Assembly (NCBI GenBank): GCA_030710605.1
Contig: CP092863.1
Coordinates: forward strand, 108,671,754-108,735,753
Reading direction: 5' to 3'
DNA from: Cordylochernes scorpioides
Taxonomy: Eukaryota; Arthropoda; Arachnida; Pseudoscorpiones; Chernetidae
Length of the DNA stretch: 64,000 bases
How positions within the stretch are numbered: the first letter of the stretch is position 1; each line of letters opens with the position of its first letter. Shown here piece after piece: positions 10,203 to 21,679 of this stretch. Made by a program: the position numbers and the translations under genes. The notes beneath the pieces are model-generated. The model ran no database searches. It was given only the letters and a program-made list of their open reading frames with translations, and was not told the DNA's origin.

Positions 10203-10404
10203 TTAAAAATAAGAAGGCATCTCCTGACCACGAGCACATGTTATTTTTAGATGGCAGAGCGCCATCTTGATTTATCAAGGAATTGGGTTGGCCAAATATT
10301 ACGGAGCAAGCTAAATAAACGTTTAGTTTATTTTTGCTCCACTAGATGGCGCTCTGCCATCTAAAAAGCACATGTACTCGTGGTCAGGAGATGCCTTCTT
10401 TTCT
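10203..10404. repeat. Palindromic element, family P2, copy 1
   Basis: Arms AAGAAGGCATCTCCTGACCA (left) and its complement (right, ending 10402), continuing through GAGCACATG and AGATGGCAGAGCGCCATCT, pair over roughly 55 bp. The centre contains GGGTTGGCCAAATAT and AAACGTTTAGTTTATTT. Copy 2 at 42960-43095 has the same centre and right arm, preceded by a hammerhead ribozyme, so this copy has probably lost the ribozyme. Confidence 0.8.
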
Positions 10405-10660
10405 CTTACATCTGCCACTTTGTCTATATAAATTTTATGAACTCTGTCAAATAATACATGTAAATTTGTAAATATTAAATTCTAAGTTTTAATTTGTTTG
10501 TTGTTTTTGTTTGTTTACTCTGTAATAGACGCAAATTTTCAATATCTCGTCTGGTTGATTAATAATTAAAAAATTGTTTTTAGCTTCAAATAAAGAAGCC
10601 TGTTCCTAAACCTCAACAAATATTTTGTGTTCCTTTACAATTAAAAGAATTGGCACTCAC

Positions 10661-11967
10661 CTAATTTTTTATGTTCTTTATTAAAATAAAAATGTTGGGC
10701 TGTCTTCTTATATTTTTATCATCAATAATTATTTATTGTGGTTGTTTCTAATCTCCTTGTGTAAAAATTACATGAATTCCATGAGTTCATGCTCATCAAG
10801 CTGTTTTATGATAAGCAGCAGCCTCTCCCAAAGGTCGTGTTTAGTGCATCTAATACAAGCCAAAATGTGTTCTGGAGCTGCAAGTGCCAAGCTACATTTT
10901 GGGCAAGTGGGGTAGATTTTGTTATTATTGTCTATCTTCAATTGCTTGAGATGGCCTGTTCTAAATCTCGTTAGTGTTGTTTGGTGATTGTTTATTGTGA
11001 TTGGATGATGTAATATCTTAATTTATTTTTTCTATTTTTCTTTAATGTTCTTAAATAATGCATTTAACTTTTGATCCTTTTTAATAATTTAATTTGCATA
11101 TTTTCAGACACAAACCTCTTTGTTCTAAATTACATATTAAAATGAAAAAAAATATATACAAAAAAAAAATGTATATTGAGCGTATTTATTTTTTATTATA
11201 CAAATTATAATGTTGCTAGGAGCGTCATTTATCAAGCTTAATATATAAGAAATTTTTGCATTAAAAAATGTTTTTTTTTTATTTATTATAATTGCGATTT
11301 TACTTGCCTTTTGATCTTCTATTTATTATATATTTACAATTTGATTGGTTAAAGTCATTTTTCGATTTCAATCAAAATTTTTGAACTATTCTATATCAAA
11401 AGAGAGATTTCATGTTAATTCATTCATTCATTCAAATTTAAAATAGATTTAAATCTTTCATTTCTCAAATCTATATAATAAATTCTAATATGGAGAGAAG
11501 ACATGTTTCAAAGAAATATTAAAATAAACTCTAATCAAATTTACCACACTGTCTCAATCTCATTACAGATATATTGCTTGCAGAAGATAATTTGAATTGC
11601 TAACCCTAAATATGACATCAAACAAAGAGGATTAATTTCCCTATTGTTCAGATACGCACAATTGTACTTTATTATTATTATTATTATTTATATATTTAAC
11701 TCCTTCCTTTAGAAAATAATTCTATTCAAATGAAATCAAAGTAGGCGTAATCTTAACATTTTTATCTTTCCATTTAATTTTACAGAATTTTCAGGGAACT
11801 TCATTTATTGATATTCTTCTCTATTGTATGGGTATCTCCTAATCCTAAATATAAGATTTTAGTAAATTTATCTGAATTAAGAATGACGCAAGATATTCAA
11901 ATTACAATATATAAAGTGTATTTTAGCTTTAATTTACATACCTATTTTGAATCAATATAGTTTATAG
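10661..11967. other. AT-rich sequence without recognisable feature
   Basis: The frame at 10789-10974 (61 residues) has no motif I recognise. An (ATT)n tract lies near 11680. No repeat family of this window is found, and I assign nothing. Confidence 0.4.
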
Positions 11968-12315
11968 AACGACATTTGAAAATGATCCCGCATGTGTTTC
12001 TTTTAAACGAAAAATCGAAATTTATTTAAAGGAGAAATAACGATTATTTCTAACCTTAAGGATGAAGTATGAAAGGATGAATTGTGAAGAGTAATGATAA
12101 ACGTAAAAATAAAGTGTCCAGGGATGGGATTTTTATTTTTCCGTTTATCATTACTCTTTACAATTCATCCTTTCATACTTCATCCCTAAGGTTAGAAATA
12201 ATCGTTATTTCTCCTTAAAATAAATTTAGATTTTTCGTTCAAAAGAAACACATGCGGGATGATTTTCAAATGTCGTTCTACGATCATAAGCCGCATTATA
12301 TATTGTATTATAAAT
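11968..12315. repeat. Long inverted-repeat element, family T, with tRNA-Thr remnant at the centre
   Basis: Arms of about 140 bp pair from GAACGACATTTGAAAATGAT at the left to its complement ending at 12278, through CGAAAAATCGAAATTTA, GAGAAATAACGATTATTTC and AAAGGATGAATTG. The loop carries GTGTCCAGGGATGGGA (12114-12129), the acceptor and T arm of the tRNA-like sequence complete at 26634-26707. Outside the right arm, CATAAGCCGCATTATAT is the family's terminal sequence. Confidence 0.8.
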
Positions 12316-12420
12316 ATAGTTTACTTAAATGTTATTATAATCTATATAGTGAAATCTTGCTAAATCTATCCACGCATATAAGGAATTCTCCCTTATAACC
12401 AGCTTAAAATTTTACGCAAT

Positions 12421-12795
12421 TCAACAACAACAACAAAAGCCTTTATTAAAGCCAACGCTCCACATTGGATACTCCTGATTGAATATACATAGTGTAACGT
12501 GGATGACAAGGCCAAGATACTAGAGTAAAGTTGGGGAAAGAGGGGTGGACTCCAGCTGCCATGTGGCAGGCGCTTAAAAACAGCATTCCTGTGTGGGGGA
12601 GGACAGAGTCTGGTGGCATCTGAGGCGAGGAGAAGACGTGGCGACTTGCCTCCGGGCGTGTGGATGATCCTACAAGGCGGTATAGTCCAGGCTGGACGTG
12701 TATAGTGTGGAGCGGAACACCAGAGTGGCATCCACGGTGCCAAGAATTCTTCTGACAGGGAGGTTAAAGGCAAGTCCAACTCATTGTATTCCTTC
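12421..12795 (-). mobile_element. LINE 3' fragment with (TTG)n tail
   Basis: Read on the minus strand the fragment ends AATAAAGGCTTTTGTTGTTG with further TTG units. The same ending, diverged, closes the insertion at 37589-38193. The 128-residue frame within it has no recognised domain and is probably mostly 3' UTR. It is the 5'-truncated end of a non-LTR element. Confidence 0.55.
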
Positions 12796-14156
12796 TGTTA
12801 AGTGAGATATAATAAAGCGCTAACTTTAGCTGCAATCCCTTCAAACTCACATGTGTATCTTTATAGCATACTGATTAGACAAAGTACACGAATAGCGTAC
12901 GACGTAACAATATTGTCACGGATTCCCCTTGTCAAATAGATACTAGGAATGAGTTTTCTATCTAAACTTTATTCAACATACATGCCAAAACAATCTTCTT
13001 TTATATAGTCAATTTTGGCTATTATTTTTATAAAAATTATTATATGGAAATTTTCATGACAAATTAGAAAAATAGATATGCAAATATTATACAGTGACAA
13101 TATAATTACAATGATATAATACATTTACACTATAATCTTGTGGTTCTCACCAGTTCAGTTAACAGATTTGAAGAAAGAAGTTATATAGAAGTATGTCCTT
13201 AGTTAATCAACACAGATTATATTGACGACTTAGTGCCAAGTCTTGAGTGAAAATCTTCTCTTTCTTCCTGTATTTTGTTCTACATGTATAGTGTTCAATC
13301 GTGATCTTCACTATACATAAAGCACATGCCAAATCGTCTTTTAAGTTTTTGCCAAGATTTCATTGGAAAAAAAGTAAAGAATATTCTCAAATGAGCAATG
13401 TATCGTTTGACTATAAGTGGTATATCACTGATTATATTGTAACGTAGAAAATTAAGAAAGACAAACTCCAGGCTGATGCAGAAATTTATTAAAGGTACAA
13501 GCACCAATAAAATACAAGAGAAGCAATGAGAGAACTTTACGCAGATAATAAAATATATAAAGATCTAAATTGAAATAATCTGCTGATAAAATAATAAATA
13601 CTTTGCTACATAACTACTTTCTTATTGGAGCTGTGACCCACAGCTTGCAATTATTGTAGTTACTGACATGGATATGACGTGCTTCTGCCAAGGATTCCAT
13701 TAGAGTCTTGGAATTTTGTCCCTGGTAGTTTCGCATCTTTTCTTTTGCGGCGTGAAGAGCGGCTTTGGCGTCATATCATCAATATGGACATCGTCATCTT
13801 GGAGGGAAGTCTTGGCTTTGACACCGCGGTGGAATCATGTCAGAAGCGGCCATTTCTTTTGGAGCTAAGTCGGCCTACCACTTAGTGGTGCTCCCAGTCT
13901 TATTGACAAAGGCATTCCACTTCACCCAGTCATGATGGTTGTGAAACAGACACCATCAAGGGTCATAACTTGATACCCTAATATGATTGAGTGGAGTTAA
14001 GAAAGCAGAAGAGACTTCTGTAGAAGGACAGAAATGCTTGAAAGCTCGGCTAAACTTACAAGAAACTCTTTTCCTCAAGATTTTGTTACTTTTGATAATA
14101 TACTGTTCCAGAAGATTATCCAACTTATGATATCAATGTTTTCTTTTATTGTTGTG
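12796..14156. other. Anonymous sequence, no supported gene
   Basis: Open frames at 13295-13507 (minus) and 13679-13885 (plus) are short and without recognisable motifs. Base composition varies, with a GC-richer patch at 13680-13960. I see no repeat ends or RNA signals and make no functional call. Confidence 0.35.
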
Positions 14157-14700
14157 AAAAAAAAAAGAGTACAAGTGTGACATTATACTGAGATAAGGTT
14201 CATAAATTAATAAAAAGGTATTTCCTTATCATGCAATTGAAAGTTGCTGATGCTTGCGCCATCTATCGGAATAAATAATATCAACTATTCATTGATTTTT
14301 AATTATTCCAGAATAAGCCAAATACCCATTCTTGATTAATCAGGAAAAGCTAACCACGGACGCCTTTCGGGCTGTTGACCCTCATCAGCGTGGTGCAAGC
14401 TGTACTTAAACGACCAAAATACTGCTCATTCAGGCATCCTGAAAAATCATGAAACGGGTAGTTAAGGCCGGAATTGCATGAGACCGCGAAAAAATGTGAA
14501 AAAATGGCACAAATGTGATATTGTACTGGGATAAGGTTCATACATTAAGAAAAAGGCATCTTCTCAGCGTGTAAGTGAAATTTTCTGTTAGCTTTTGGAA
14601 TAATTAAAAATCAATGAATAGTTCATATTTATTCCGATTGATGGCGCAAACCATCAGCAATTTTCAGTTGTATGATAAAGAGATGCCTTTTTCTTAATTC
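14157..14700. mobile_element. Long palindromic element, family P1, enclosing a hammerhead
   Basis: Each half begins with the ACAAGTGTGAC/ACAAATGTGAT...GATAAGGTTCATA text. Arms of about 120 bp from AAAAAGGTATTTCCTTAT (14209) to TTTTTAATTATTCCAGAATA pair with 14600-14698. The hammerhead (14349-14394) sits in the unpaired centre. A partial half-copy is at 34880-35062. Confidence 0.75.
14349..14394 (-). ncRNA. Type I hammerhead ribozyme (core intact, stem III mismatched)
   Basis: On the minus strand: stem I ACCACG, CTGATGA (14388-14382), stem II GGGT/GCCC with a CAACA loop, GAAA (14368-14365), stem III AGGCGT, C, then CGTGGT. The last six bases pair perfectly with ACCACG. Stem III differs by one base from the palindrome ACGCGT of the related copy at 42914. 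Predicted cleavage lies between 14359 and 14358. The stem III mismatch may weaken activity. Confidence 0.8.
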
Positions 14701-14985
14701 TTTTATTGTTGTTATAGTAATGTTGTGTGTAAATAAGAATATATGTAAATATAACTCATTCAATGCACATCTTGTGAGAGAAAAACTTGTAATCAATTTG
14801 AAAAATAATGTTTGTTGAGTTTTGTGAGATATATTATTTTGTTTATTAATATTTAATTGCATTGTTCTGTGATTATGTATATATTGACTGCTGACTATAT
14901 TTGTATATAATTGAGTTTTTTTTTTTTAAATAAAGAGGATCTTATCAGGAAAAAACAACAAATAGTGTAAGAGACAAAAAATAAT

Positions 14986-16174
14986 ATGCTACCGATTGTA
15001 ATTAAATCGACGATCGGACCAACCGGCGAGAAACTATGCATAATCGAAGCTTCCTTAATAACGAAGATCCTAGACAAATGTGGAATCGAGTATAAACTTG
15101 AGGAAACGGTTCAATCAAAGAAGAGAATTCGCAGCTCCCAATCGGATGACTCAAGATCGCCAACTAGGAGCGAGCGTAATCTGAAGACGCCTAGAATGGA
15201 CATCGATGAACAAAGTCCCGCCACTGGAATTTCTCAACAAATGAACGCAGCTCACCCACCGCAAGACGATGAAGAAAATAACGACAACGATGGCCCATGG
15301 ACCACAGTCACTAACGTGAAAAAAACCGAGAATTCCTCCTGTTATTGCAGAAAATGTAGCAGATTGGAAGCTTCTTTGCCAAGAACTAAAAGGCTTGTGC
15401 ACGGAACCATTCCAAGTCACGATTTCTGGCAAAAAGCACATAATTAAATCGAAAAACATAGGCGATTTCAAAAAAATCAGGGAGTATGTACAGAAAAATA
15501 ATGGAGGATATTCCTACAGACTACAGGAGGAAAAACCACTGAAAGTAGTATTGAAGGGGGTAACAACAGCCTTCAAAGAAGAAGACGTCGTAACTGAACT
15601 GGTCTCAATGGGCTTCACTGAGGTTATTGTCAAAAGACTCCATAGACAATCGACCAAAATGCCGATGAATATAGTCCTAGTAGAGCTACCGAAAAATGAA
15701 CAAAATAAACGAATCTATGGAATAACCGAAATCCTTTACCAAAAAATAGTCGTGGAATCATTCAGGACTACAAAACGAGTGACTCAATGCTTTAACTGCC
15801 AGGGTTTTGGGCATGGCCAGCTAAACTGTTTTTTGAAGCCCAAATGCGTCAAGTGTGCTGAAGAACACCATTCGAAGGATTGTCCAAGAAAGTCGAAACA
15901 GCTCCCACCAAAGTGCGCTAATTGTGGAGAGGCGCACACAGCCAATTACCGCGGATGCCCAAATTTTCCGAAGCCACAACAACAGCAGCTAAAGCCTCCT
16001 AGACAAAACTCCCCTAACACCATACCTCAAGCAAGCTCCACTGAAACAGAAGAAGCAACTGTTGAAAAACAAAAGGCAAGTTACGCTGAAACTGCAAAAA
16101 AGAAAATTACTCGTTCTGACACCAGGGAACTGTGCGAAAAGTTATTAGAAATTATCAAAACTTACTTACAATGA
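14986..16174 (+). pseudogene. Jockey-type ORF1 (gag-like nucleic-acid-binding protein), frameshifted
   Basis: ORF1 would encode about 395 residues that bind and chaperone the element RNA. The 5' part (14986 to about 15320) is acidic and serine-rich with no known fold. A seven-A run at 15319-15325 shifts the frame: with six A's the text continues as KKPRIPPVIAENVADW, the start of the region conserved before jockey zinc knuckles. The downstream frame then holds three knuckles: CFNCQGFGHGQLNC (C-x2-C-x4-H-x4-C), CVKCAEEHHSKDC and CANCGEAHTANYRGC. The C-terminal part is rich in Q, P and K. The stop TGA at 16172-16174 overlaps the ORF2 start as ATGA. The frameshift is one base in a homopolymer, so a sequencing or assembly error cannot be excluded. 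Confidence 0.9.
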
Positions 16175-18795
16175 AAGGAAAATTACCTTTAAAAATCGTT
16201 TTCTGGAATTGCAACGGAATCAAACTCAAAAAAGAAGAATTCCTACAGTTTTTAGAAGAAAACTCAATAGACATGGCACTGCTCAGTGAAACACACTTAA
16301 AACCATCTGTCGACCTCAAACTCAGAAACTATCAGACAATAAGAGACGATAGAATCGTTGGAAGGGGCGGTGGAACGGCAATAATTCTAAAAAACTATCT
16401 TAAATATAAAAAAGTGCTGATTCAAACATCTAACATGGAAAACACCACAATTCTAATGAAACCAGATGGAAGGACAGTAGTGCAGATATCGTCAATCTAT
16501 AAGAAACCCGATCTACCACTCCAGGAAGAAGATCTGAATCTCTTGTTAGAGAATAATCAATCAGTAATCGCTGCAGGAGACTGGAACTCCAAGCACCCTC
16601 TTTGGGGCTCAAGAACCTCCAATAATAGTGGAACCGTGCTTCATAATTTTTCCGAAAAAGAAAACCTGGACATTGTCGCACCTTCTTCACCCACGCACTA
16701 CAGTCCTTTGGGAAATCCAGACTTTCTAGACATCGCAATTCTTAGAAACATCCCCTGGACTTCGAGGATTAAGACCCTGGATGCCTTATCTTCAGATCAC
16801 CTCCCAGTAATCCTAGAGCTGACCTGCCCGAAGGATGAATTCACGACTAGGGCTTGCCGACTCACTAACTGGGTACACTTCCAACAAGACTTAATTTCCA
16901 GTACGCCTCCTAGAATACCCTTGAAAACAGAAGCCAATATTGATTCAGCAGTGACCTTACTAAATGATAAAATCTACAACAGCTACTCAAAAAACACAGT
17001 TATATCATCCTCTTCATCAAAACAGAACCCCTCGACCAAGGCCTTGATAAAAGAAAAGAATAAAGCTCGTAAGAGATGGCAAGCAACCTGGGATCCAGCC
17101 CATAGAGCCATTTATTTAAATTTACAGGGAAAAGTTAACAAAGCCCTCAAATCCGACTCCACCGAGAACTGGAATCAATTCATACACAAGATTGAATCAA
17201 GCCCAAAGGACTTCTGGAGAAAAACAAAACCCATCAGGAAAAAACGGAAAGGATCTCAAGTTTAGTAGCGAACGGCAAAAACCTTATTGACCGACAAAGA
17301 AATCGGAAATGAACTTGCAGAACACTTCTCCAACCAGTTCTCCAAGGAAAAAGAAGAAGACCAACCAAATATAACTTATAATCACCAACAAGAAAAAATG
17401 CTCACAATGACGACACCAAATGAAGTCAAAGAAGTGATTAAATACTTAGCTAACCACAAAGCTCCTGGCCATGACAATATCACTCCGCAAATGGCCAAGA
17501 ATCTTCCCATCAAATGGATTGTATTTCTAGCTGGAGTTTTCAACGCCGCACTGCACTTGTGTTACTACCCCAAAGTCTGGAAGCATGCTATCATAATTCC
17601 AATTCCAAAAAAATCCGCTAAATCCCCTGAAGATCTAAGACCTATCAGCCTCCTCTCCACCATCGGCAAAATTTACGAAAGAATTATTTTACGTAGACTT
17701 CAGATGTACTTGGACAACTCTAACTTCATCATCCCGCAGCAATTCGGATTTAGAAGGGGGCATTCAACAACTCACCAACTCATTGCAGTTCTGGACTACA
17801 TCCAGATAAGAAGATCCCACAAGGAAGTGGTAGGTGCTGTCTTTCTAGATTTTGCGAAAGCATTTGATAGAGTTTGGCATAATGGCCTTATAAAGAAACT
17901 CACAAAACACCAGTTTCCAAGTGACATTATCAATTTTATGCAGAATTATCTACAGGGCAGGACATTTTCAGTCAAGCAAGGAAATTTTATAACTGAACCA
18001 AAGCCAATCCAGACTGGAGTACCTCAAGGCTCTATCCTCTGACCCTACCTTTTCAATATTTACATTAATGACATCCCACTGCACTCTAAATGTAAACTTA
18101 AGCTCTTCGCAGATGATACAGCAATTTTATTTAACTCTAAATCAGTCAACCTATTGGTTACTCAGCTTCAGAATTACCTAAATGACATAATCAAATGGTG
18201 CGATGAGTGGAAGCTAGACATTAACCCAACTAAGACTCAAGCAATAGTTTTTCCCCCAAGAGATAACAAAAAATTCAAGCCACAAACCAACCTGACAGTA
18301 AACTCAAGCACTATTAGTTGGGCCGACCATGCCAAGTATCTTGGTGTCACTTTGGATTCGAAATTAAAATTTAACCTACATGTCCAAAACACCATAAGAA
18401 AGGCAAAGATAGCCAAAATATCTCTATCAAGCCTGCTTAATTTTAAAAGTAATTTAACAACAAAGCATAAATTCACGTTGTACAAAACCTGTATTCTACC
18501 CATCATCACGTACGCACTACCAGTCTGGGGCAAATATATCACACCTACGGATAAAAAAAGAAAAGATGCCTTCATGAGGATTTGCTTACGAACCACTATA
18601 GGAGCCCCATTCAATCTTTCAAACAAAATTCTCAAAGAAGATCTCAACCAGCCTAATATAGAAGAGATGTATCAAGACTCTGCGACAAGACTATTCTCGC
18701 AATTTCAAAAATCATCAAATCCAACTATACAAGAAATTGTTCAAAATCAAGGTGACCTCAGCCACCGAATCCGACGACCTGGACCCAATGGCTAG
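16171..18795 (+). pseudogene. Jockey-type ORF2 (APE endonuclease plus reverse transcriptase), interrupted
   Basis: The start is set at ATG 16171, overlapping the ORF1 stop; an in-frame upstream ATG at 16132 is less likely. The apurinic-type endonuclease occupies the first 240 residues: FWNCNG, LLSETHL, GGGTAIIL, AGDWNSKHPLWGS, NPDFLDIAIL and SSDHLPVI carry the catalytic N, E, D, N, D and H positions. Two stops at 17263-17268 lie in a patch where a neighbouring frame reads SSLVANGKNLI, so two compensating small indels are likely near 17250 and 17285. RT follows: LRPISLLSTIGKIYERI, FLDFAKAFDRVWHNG (motif A), GVPQGSIL (motif B), FADDTAIL (motif C). A TGA at 18040-18042, right after motif B, stands where a glycine is expected (GGA to TGA). 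The element would nick target DNA and prime reverse transcription; this copy is dead. Confidence 0.92.
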
Positions 18796-18951
18796 CTGAC
18801 AGCCAAACACCCAACAACTGCCCTCCTGTAAGGTTCGGGGGACCACTCCAGCATTACAACTCGCCATGTGTAAATAATCTGGACAAGGTGACTCGCGAGC
18901 TGTGCTCGAATGTAACACCTGCAAATTGAGATGAAATAAATAAATAAAGAG

Positions 18952-19675
18952 AATGTGAGTAGTAATTCAGTAGTGCTCTATTTTCTCTTTGTTAGAGTCA
19001 TTATCGGCACCATTGGGGTGTCGCCTGGGCGGTGGAATCACCATTGGGGTGTCGCCTGGGCATTGGAATCACCATTGGGGTGTCGCCTGGGTAGTTGAAA
19101 ACCTATACTGTCCTCTAAGATACGGCTTCTAATTCGTTAAGGACAAGGGAACCTTAACAGTGTTTATTATTGTTATTATTGCTTTTCTTAGTATATTCTC
19201 GTCATGATGACGGAAATTCATCAATTTCATAATTATCATAATTATTTTTCTCGAACTCCAAAATATACTGATTAATTAATTATTAAAATAATTTATATAG
19301 ACTATCATTAATAGCCTATATATGTTAATATATTTCTTTAGCTACCTCTAAAAAAATTGTAATTTATTTTGATAATTAGTATTCAATAGTTTTGGTATTG
19401 TTTTAACTGAATAATTCTCTAATATCTAGCATATTTTCATTATAAAATATTCCTTAAAACTTTTTTTTTTATTCTGTAAATTGCTTTTCTCGAATAAACA
19501 CAATACTTTACAATTTGATTTCATTTAACTAAATTTGCTTACCAACCCTTTGTACATATATCAATTGTGTTGATATATATATATTTTATCTTTTCTTCTA
19601 ACTAACTTGCATACTAATTCTGTACATATTTAAAATATCTTTCTTTCTTTTCTTTAAAAAGTTTGTCCACATAAA
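18952..19675. other. AT-rich spacer with a three-copy 30-bp repeat
   Basis: CACCATTGGGGTGTCGCC starts at 19009, 19039 and 19069 (30-bp period, three copies, ending about 19098). The rest is anonymous AT-rich sequence without coding frames. Confidence 0.6.
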
Positions 19676-19840
19676 AAAAGTCGTAGGACGAGTGGGTAAC
19701 CCCCTCGATTCCCGACAGTCATGAACCGGGATTGAATCCCGCGTTAAAATTTGTTTAATATGTGATAACCTTCACATATTACACAATGTTCAATTATCAT
19801 GAACTAGGTTGCTCTTGCTGAGCGGTACCTATTTATGTGA
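19676..19840 (+). mobile_element. tRNA-derived SINE, copy B
   Basis: The plus strand carries the tRNA-like head (GGACGAGTGGGTAACC, then GGGATTGAATCCCGC) followed by the family body: GATAACCTTCACATATTA, CAATTATCATGAAC, CTAGGTTGCTC, GGTACC. It matches copy A (6113-6290) along its whole length, which defines head and body of one family. Confidence 0.7.
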
Positions 19841-21117
19841 ATTTGAACCAGGATTGAACCAGTTTGTCCATCTTTAAAGTGCAAGTGTCCTTAGGGGGAC
19901 ATAGCGCTCTAAGTCGAAATAAAGAAATAAAAGTGAGAGGAAGATCTACTTTTTTTAGCATTGAATTTTATAGATATTGAAAAAATGGATGATTATTTTT
20001 GCATGGTATAATAGATAGATGGTGTTTAGAAATTGACGAAGTTATTATGGAAAATGCAATGATATGCATCGAAGCAATTTGCGGGTTGGCAATGTCTTCG
20101 GAAGAATAGGGGTGAGGAGGAGAGGGAGGGATGGTTTTATTGGAATAGGGGGGTTGACACGTGACTGTAGGCATGACCCCCACGTGACCATATGCTGTCA
20201 ACACGTGTCTATCCATTGTAGTCTCTGTAATTCCCCCGGCAGCACCGTGTAATCCAATCTGACATCATTCATCACCCTACGTTTAATTTAAGGCTCAAAC
20301 TCTTTCATCGCTGCCAATTTCACCATATATTACATGATACTTTTATTTATTTATCCCTCTCCAAGATCCTTGGTGTATCTACGTCTTATCATCATCATCA
20401 CTAACAGTAAGCATATTTCATTATCGTCTGCAAACCAAACGATCATCATTTTTTAATAAATTTATTTAAATTTTATTTTATTTCAATTTAAAGCGCTATG
20501 TCTCCCTAGGGACACTTGCGCTGTCACATACATGTATGCCTTTATCTATACATATATGTTATATCAAATATTATTCTATTTAAAATTATATTTCATAGAT
20601 TCAAATACTCTGTTAAATCGACCGCCAGAGGTCATGCTTCTCCTATAAAAAAAACTCGTTGTTGTTCTTTCCCGATGGCAGGCTCAAAACTTTTGTACAT
20701 TATGTAAATAATATTTTGTTTTCCTTGTTCTATTCGCCTTAAGCCAGGCAGTACTTTTACCAAATTATGTTTTTTTTTAAATGTATATATATTCCTTAGC
20801 TCAAATAAATAAATCTCTGATCTTCAATATTATTATTCTTTCAAGATTGTTAACCACGACTGCATCACCATAACTTAATCCTCAAAACAAACAAAATCTT
20901 CAGAAAAATCTAATTTATAACATATATATATATACAATACATTTAGGCCGTGAATAAAATAGTCATATGATGTTAACAATGAGAAAGAAATATAGAGAGA
21001 AAAAACGAGAAATACAATTATTTTAGGCCGTGAATAAGTATAGACACAATATCTTAGAAGATTTTGATAAAAATATTTATTTTATTAATAATACAAGGCT
21101 CAACTCTTTAATTATGG
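19841..21117. other. Anonymous sequence with dispersed-repeat pieces
   Basis: AAGTGTCCTTAGGGGGACAT near 19884 is repeated inverted near 20494-20515. 20575-20708 is an inverted, diverged copy of 23090-23215 (ACCGCCAGAGGTC, then GTACATTATGTAAATAA). A TATATATATA tract precedes the assembly gap. No coding region is supported. Confidence 0.5.
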
Positions 21118-21217
21118 NNNNNNNNNNNNNNNNNNNNNNNNNNNNNNNNNNNNNNNNNNNNNNNNNNNNNNNNNNNNNNNNNNNNNNNNNNNNNNNNNNN
21201 NNNNNNNNNNNNNNNNN
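21118..21217. other. Assembly gap (100 N)
   Basis: One hundred consecutive N, the conventional placeholder for a gap of unknown size. Frames crossing it are not meaningful. Confidence 1.
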
Positions 21218-21461
21218 TGCAGGATTTTTTTGGGATTCGGTACTTTGTGTACTCCCGGTAGAGCTTCTTCTGGATGTCCTTTATATCAGCGTTTACAGAG
21301 TCCTTCGTAACCTTCCTGGTGTTGAACTTATTGATGAAATCTGAGATACTTGTGGCAGTTTGATCTGTTTTACGAAGTATTACTTGCTCGATTCGACGGC
21401 GCATGTTCGATGGATTCAACTCCTTTGAAACATACACGACATTTTCCGTTTCTAGGAACAT
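21218..21461 (-). CDS. Unrecognised open frame truncated by the gap
   Basis: The minus strand gives about 80 residues of charged, helix-favouring sequence (KELNPSNMRRRIEQVIL, then FINKFNTRKVTKDSV) ending at the gap. The regular spacing of K, R and I/L suggests a real, perhaps transposon-derived protein rather than a chance frame, since the region is not especially low in stop codons. I recognise no family. The transposase remnant on the same strand lies upstream (22140-21680), but nothing visible links the two. Confidence 0.3.
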
Positions 21462-21679
21462 CAGCCCTTGTTGCAGAGAGGAAGGCCCTATATCAACAAA
21501 TTAAATATACCAACATTTTACCCTACGTATTGCTTTCAAAAATATCAGCAAACAAATCTAAGGCAATAGCTTATTATAAATTTTTTAGATCATCATGTAA
21601 GGACCAGTCAACAAGTGAAGGAATTTGAGACGAAGAGTAAAGCCAGTTCAATTTCTATGTAAATAACACAAGATGATTA

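Larger units (their letters stand above)
9907..10660. mobile_element. Composite element with 50-bp inverted ends and nested insertions
   Basis: The left end (GTGAGTGGTAATTATTTTAT, GTAAAGGAACACAAAAC, TTTGTTGAG) is matched by the complement at 10611-10660. Inside the left end, the minus strand has a PLE-type hairpin AAGGAG-ACAC-CTCC followed by GAAAGCTC. The interior contains a LINE C-terminal remnant and, nested inside that, a P2 palindrome. Confidence 0.6.
14938..18941 (+). mobile_element. Jockey-clade non-LTR retrotransposon, nearly full length
   Basis: About 4.0 kb encode a gag-like ORF1 and an endonuclease-RT ORF2, followed by a short 3' UTR and an (AAAT)n tail. A ten-base direct repeat AAATAAAGAG at 14928-14937 and 18942-18951 is the probable target-site duplication, although the tail makes its right edge ambiguous. 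No clear internal promoter was identified. ORF1 has one frameshift, and ORF2 has one nonsense codon plus a short out-of-frame patch, so the copy cannot encode its full proteins now. Confidence 0.9.
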
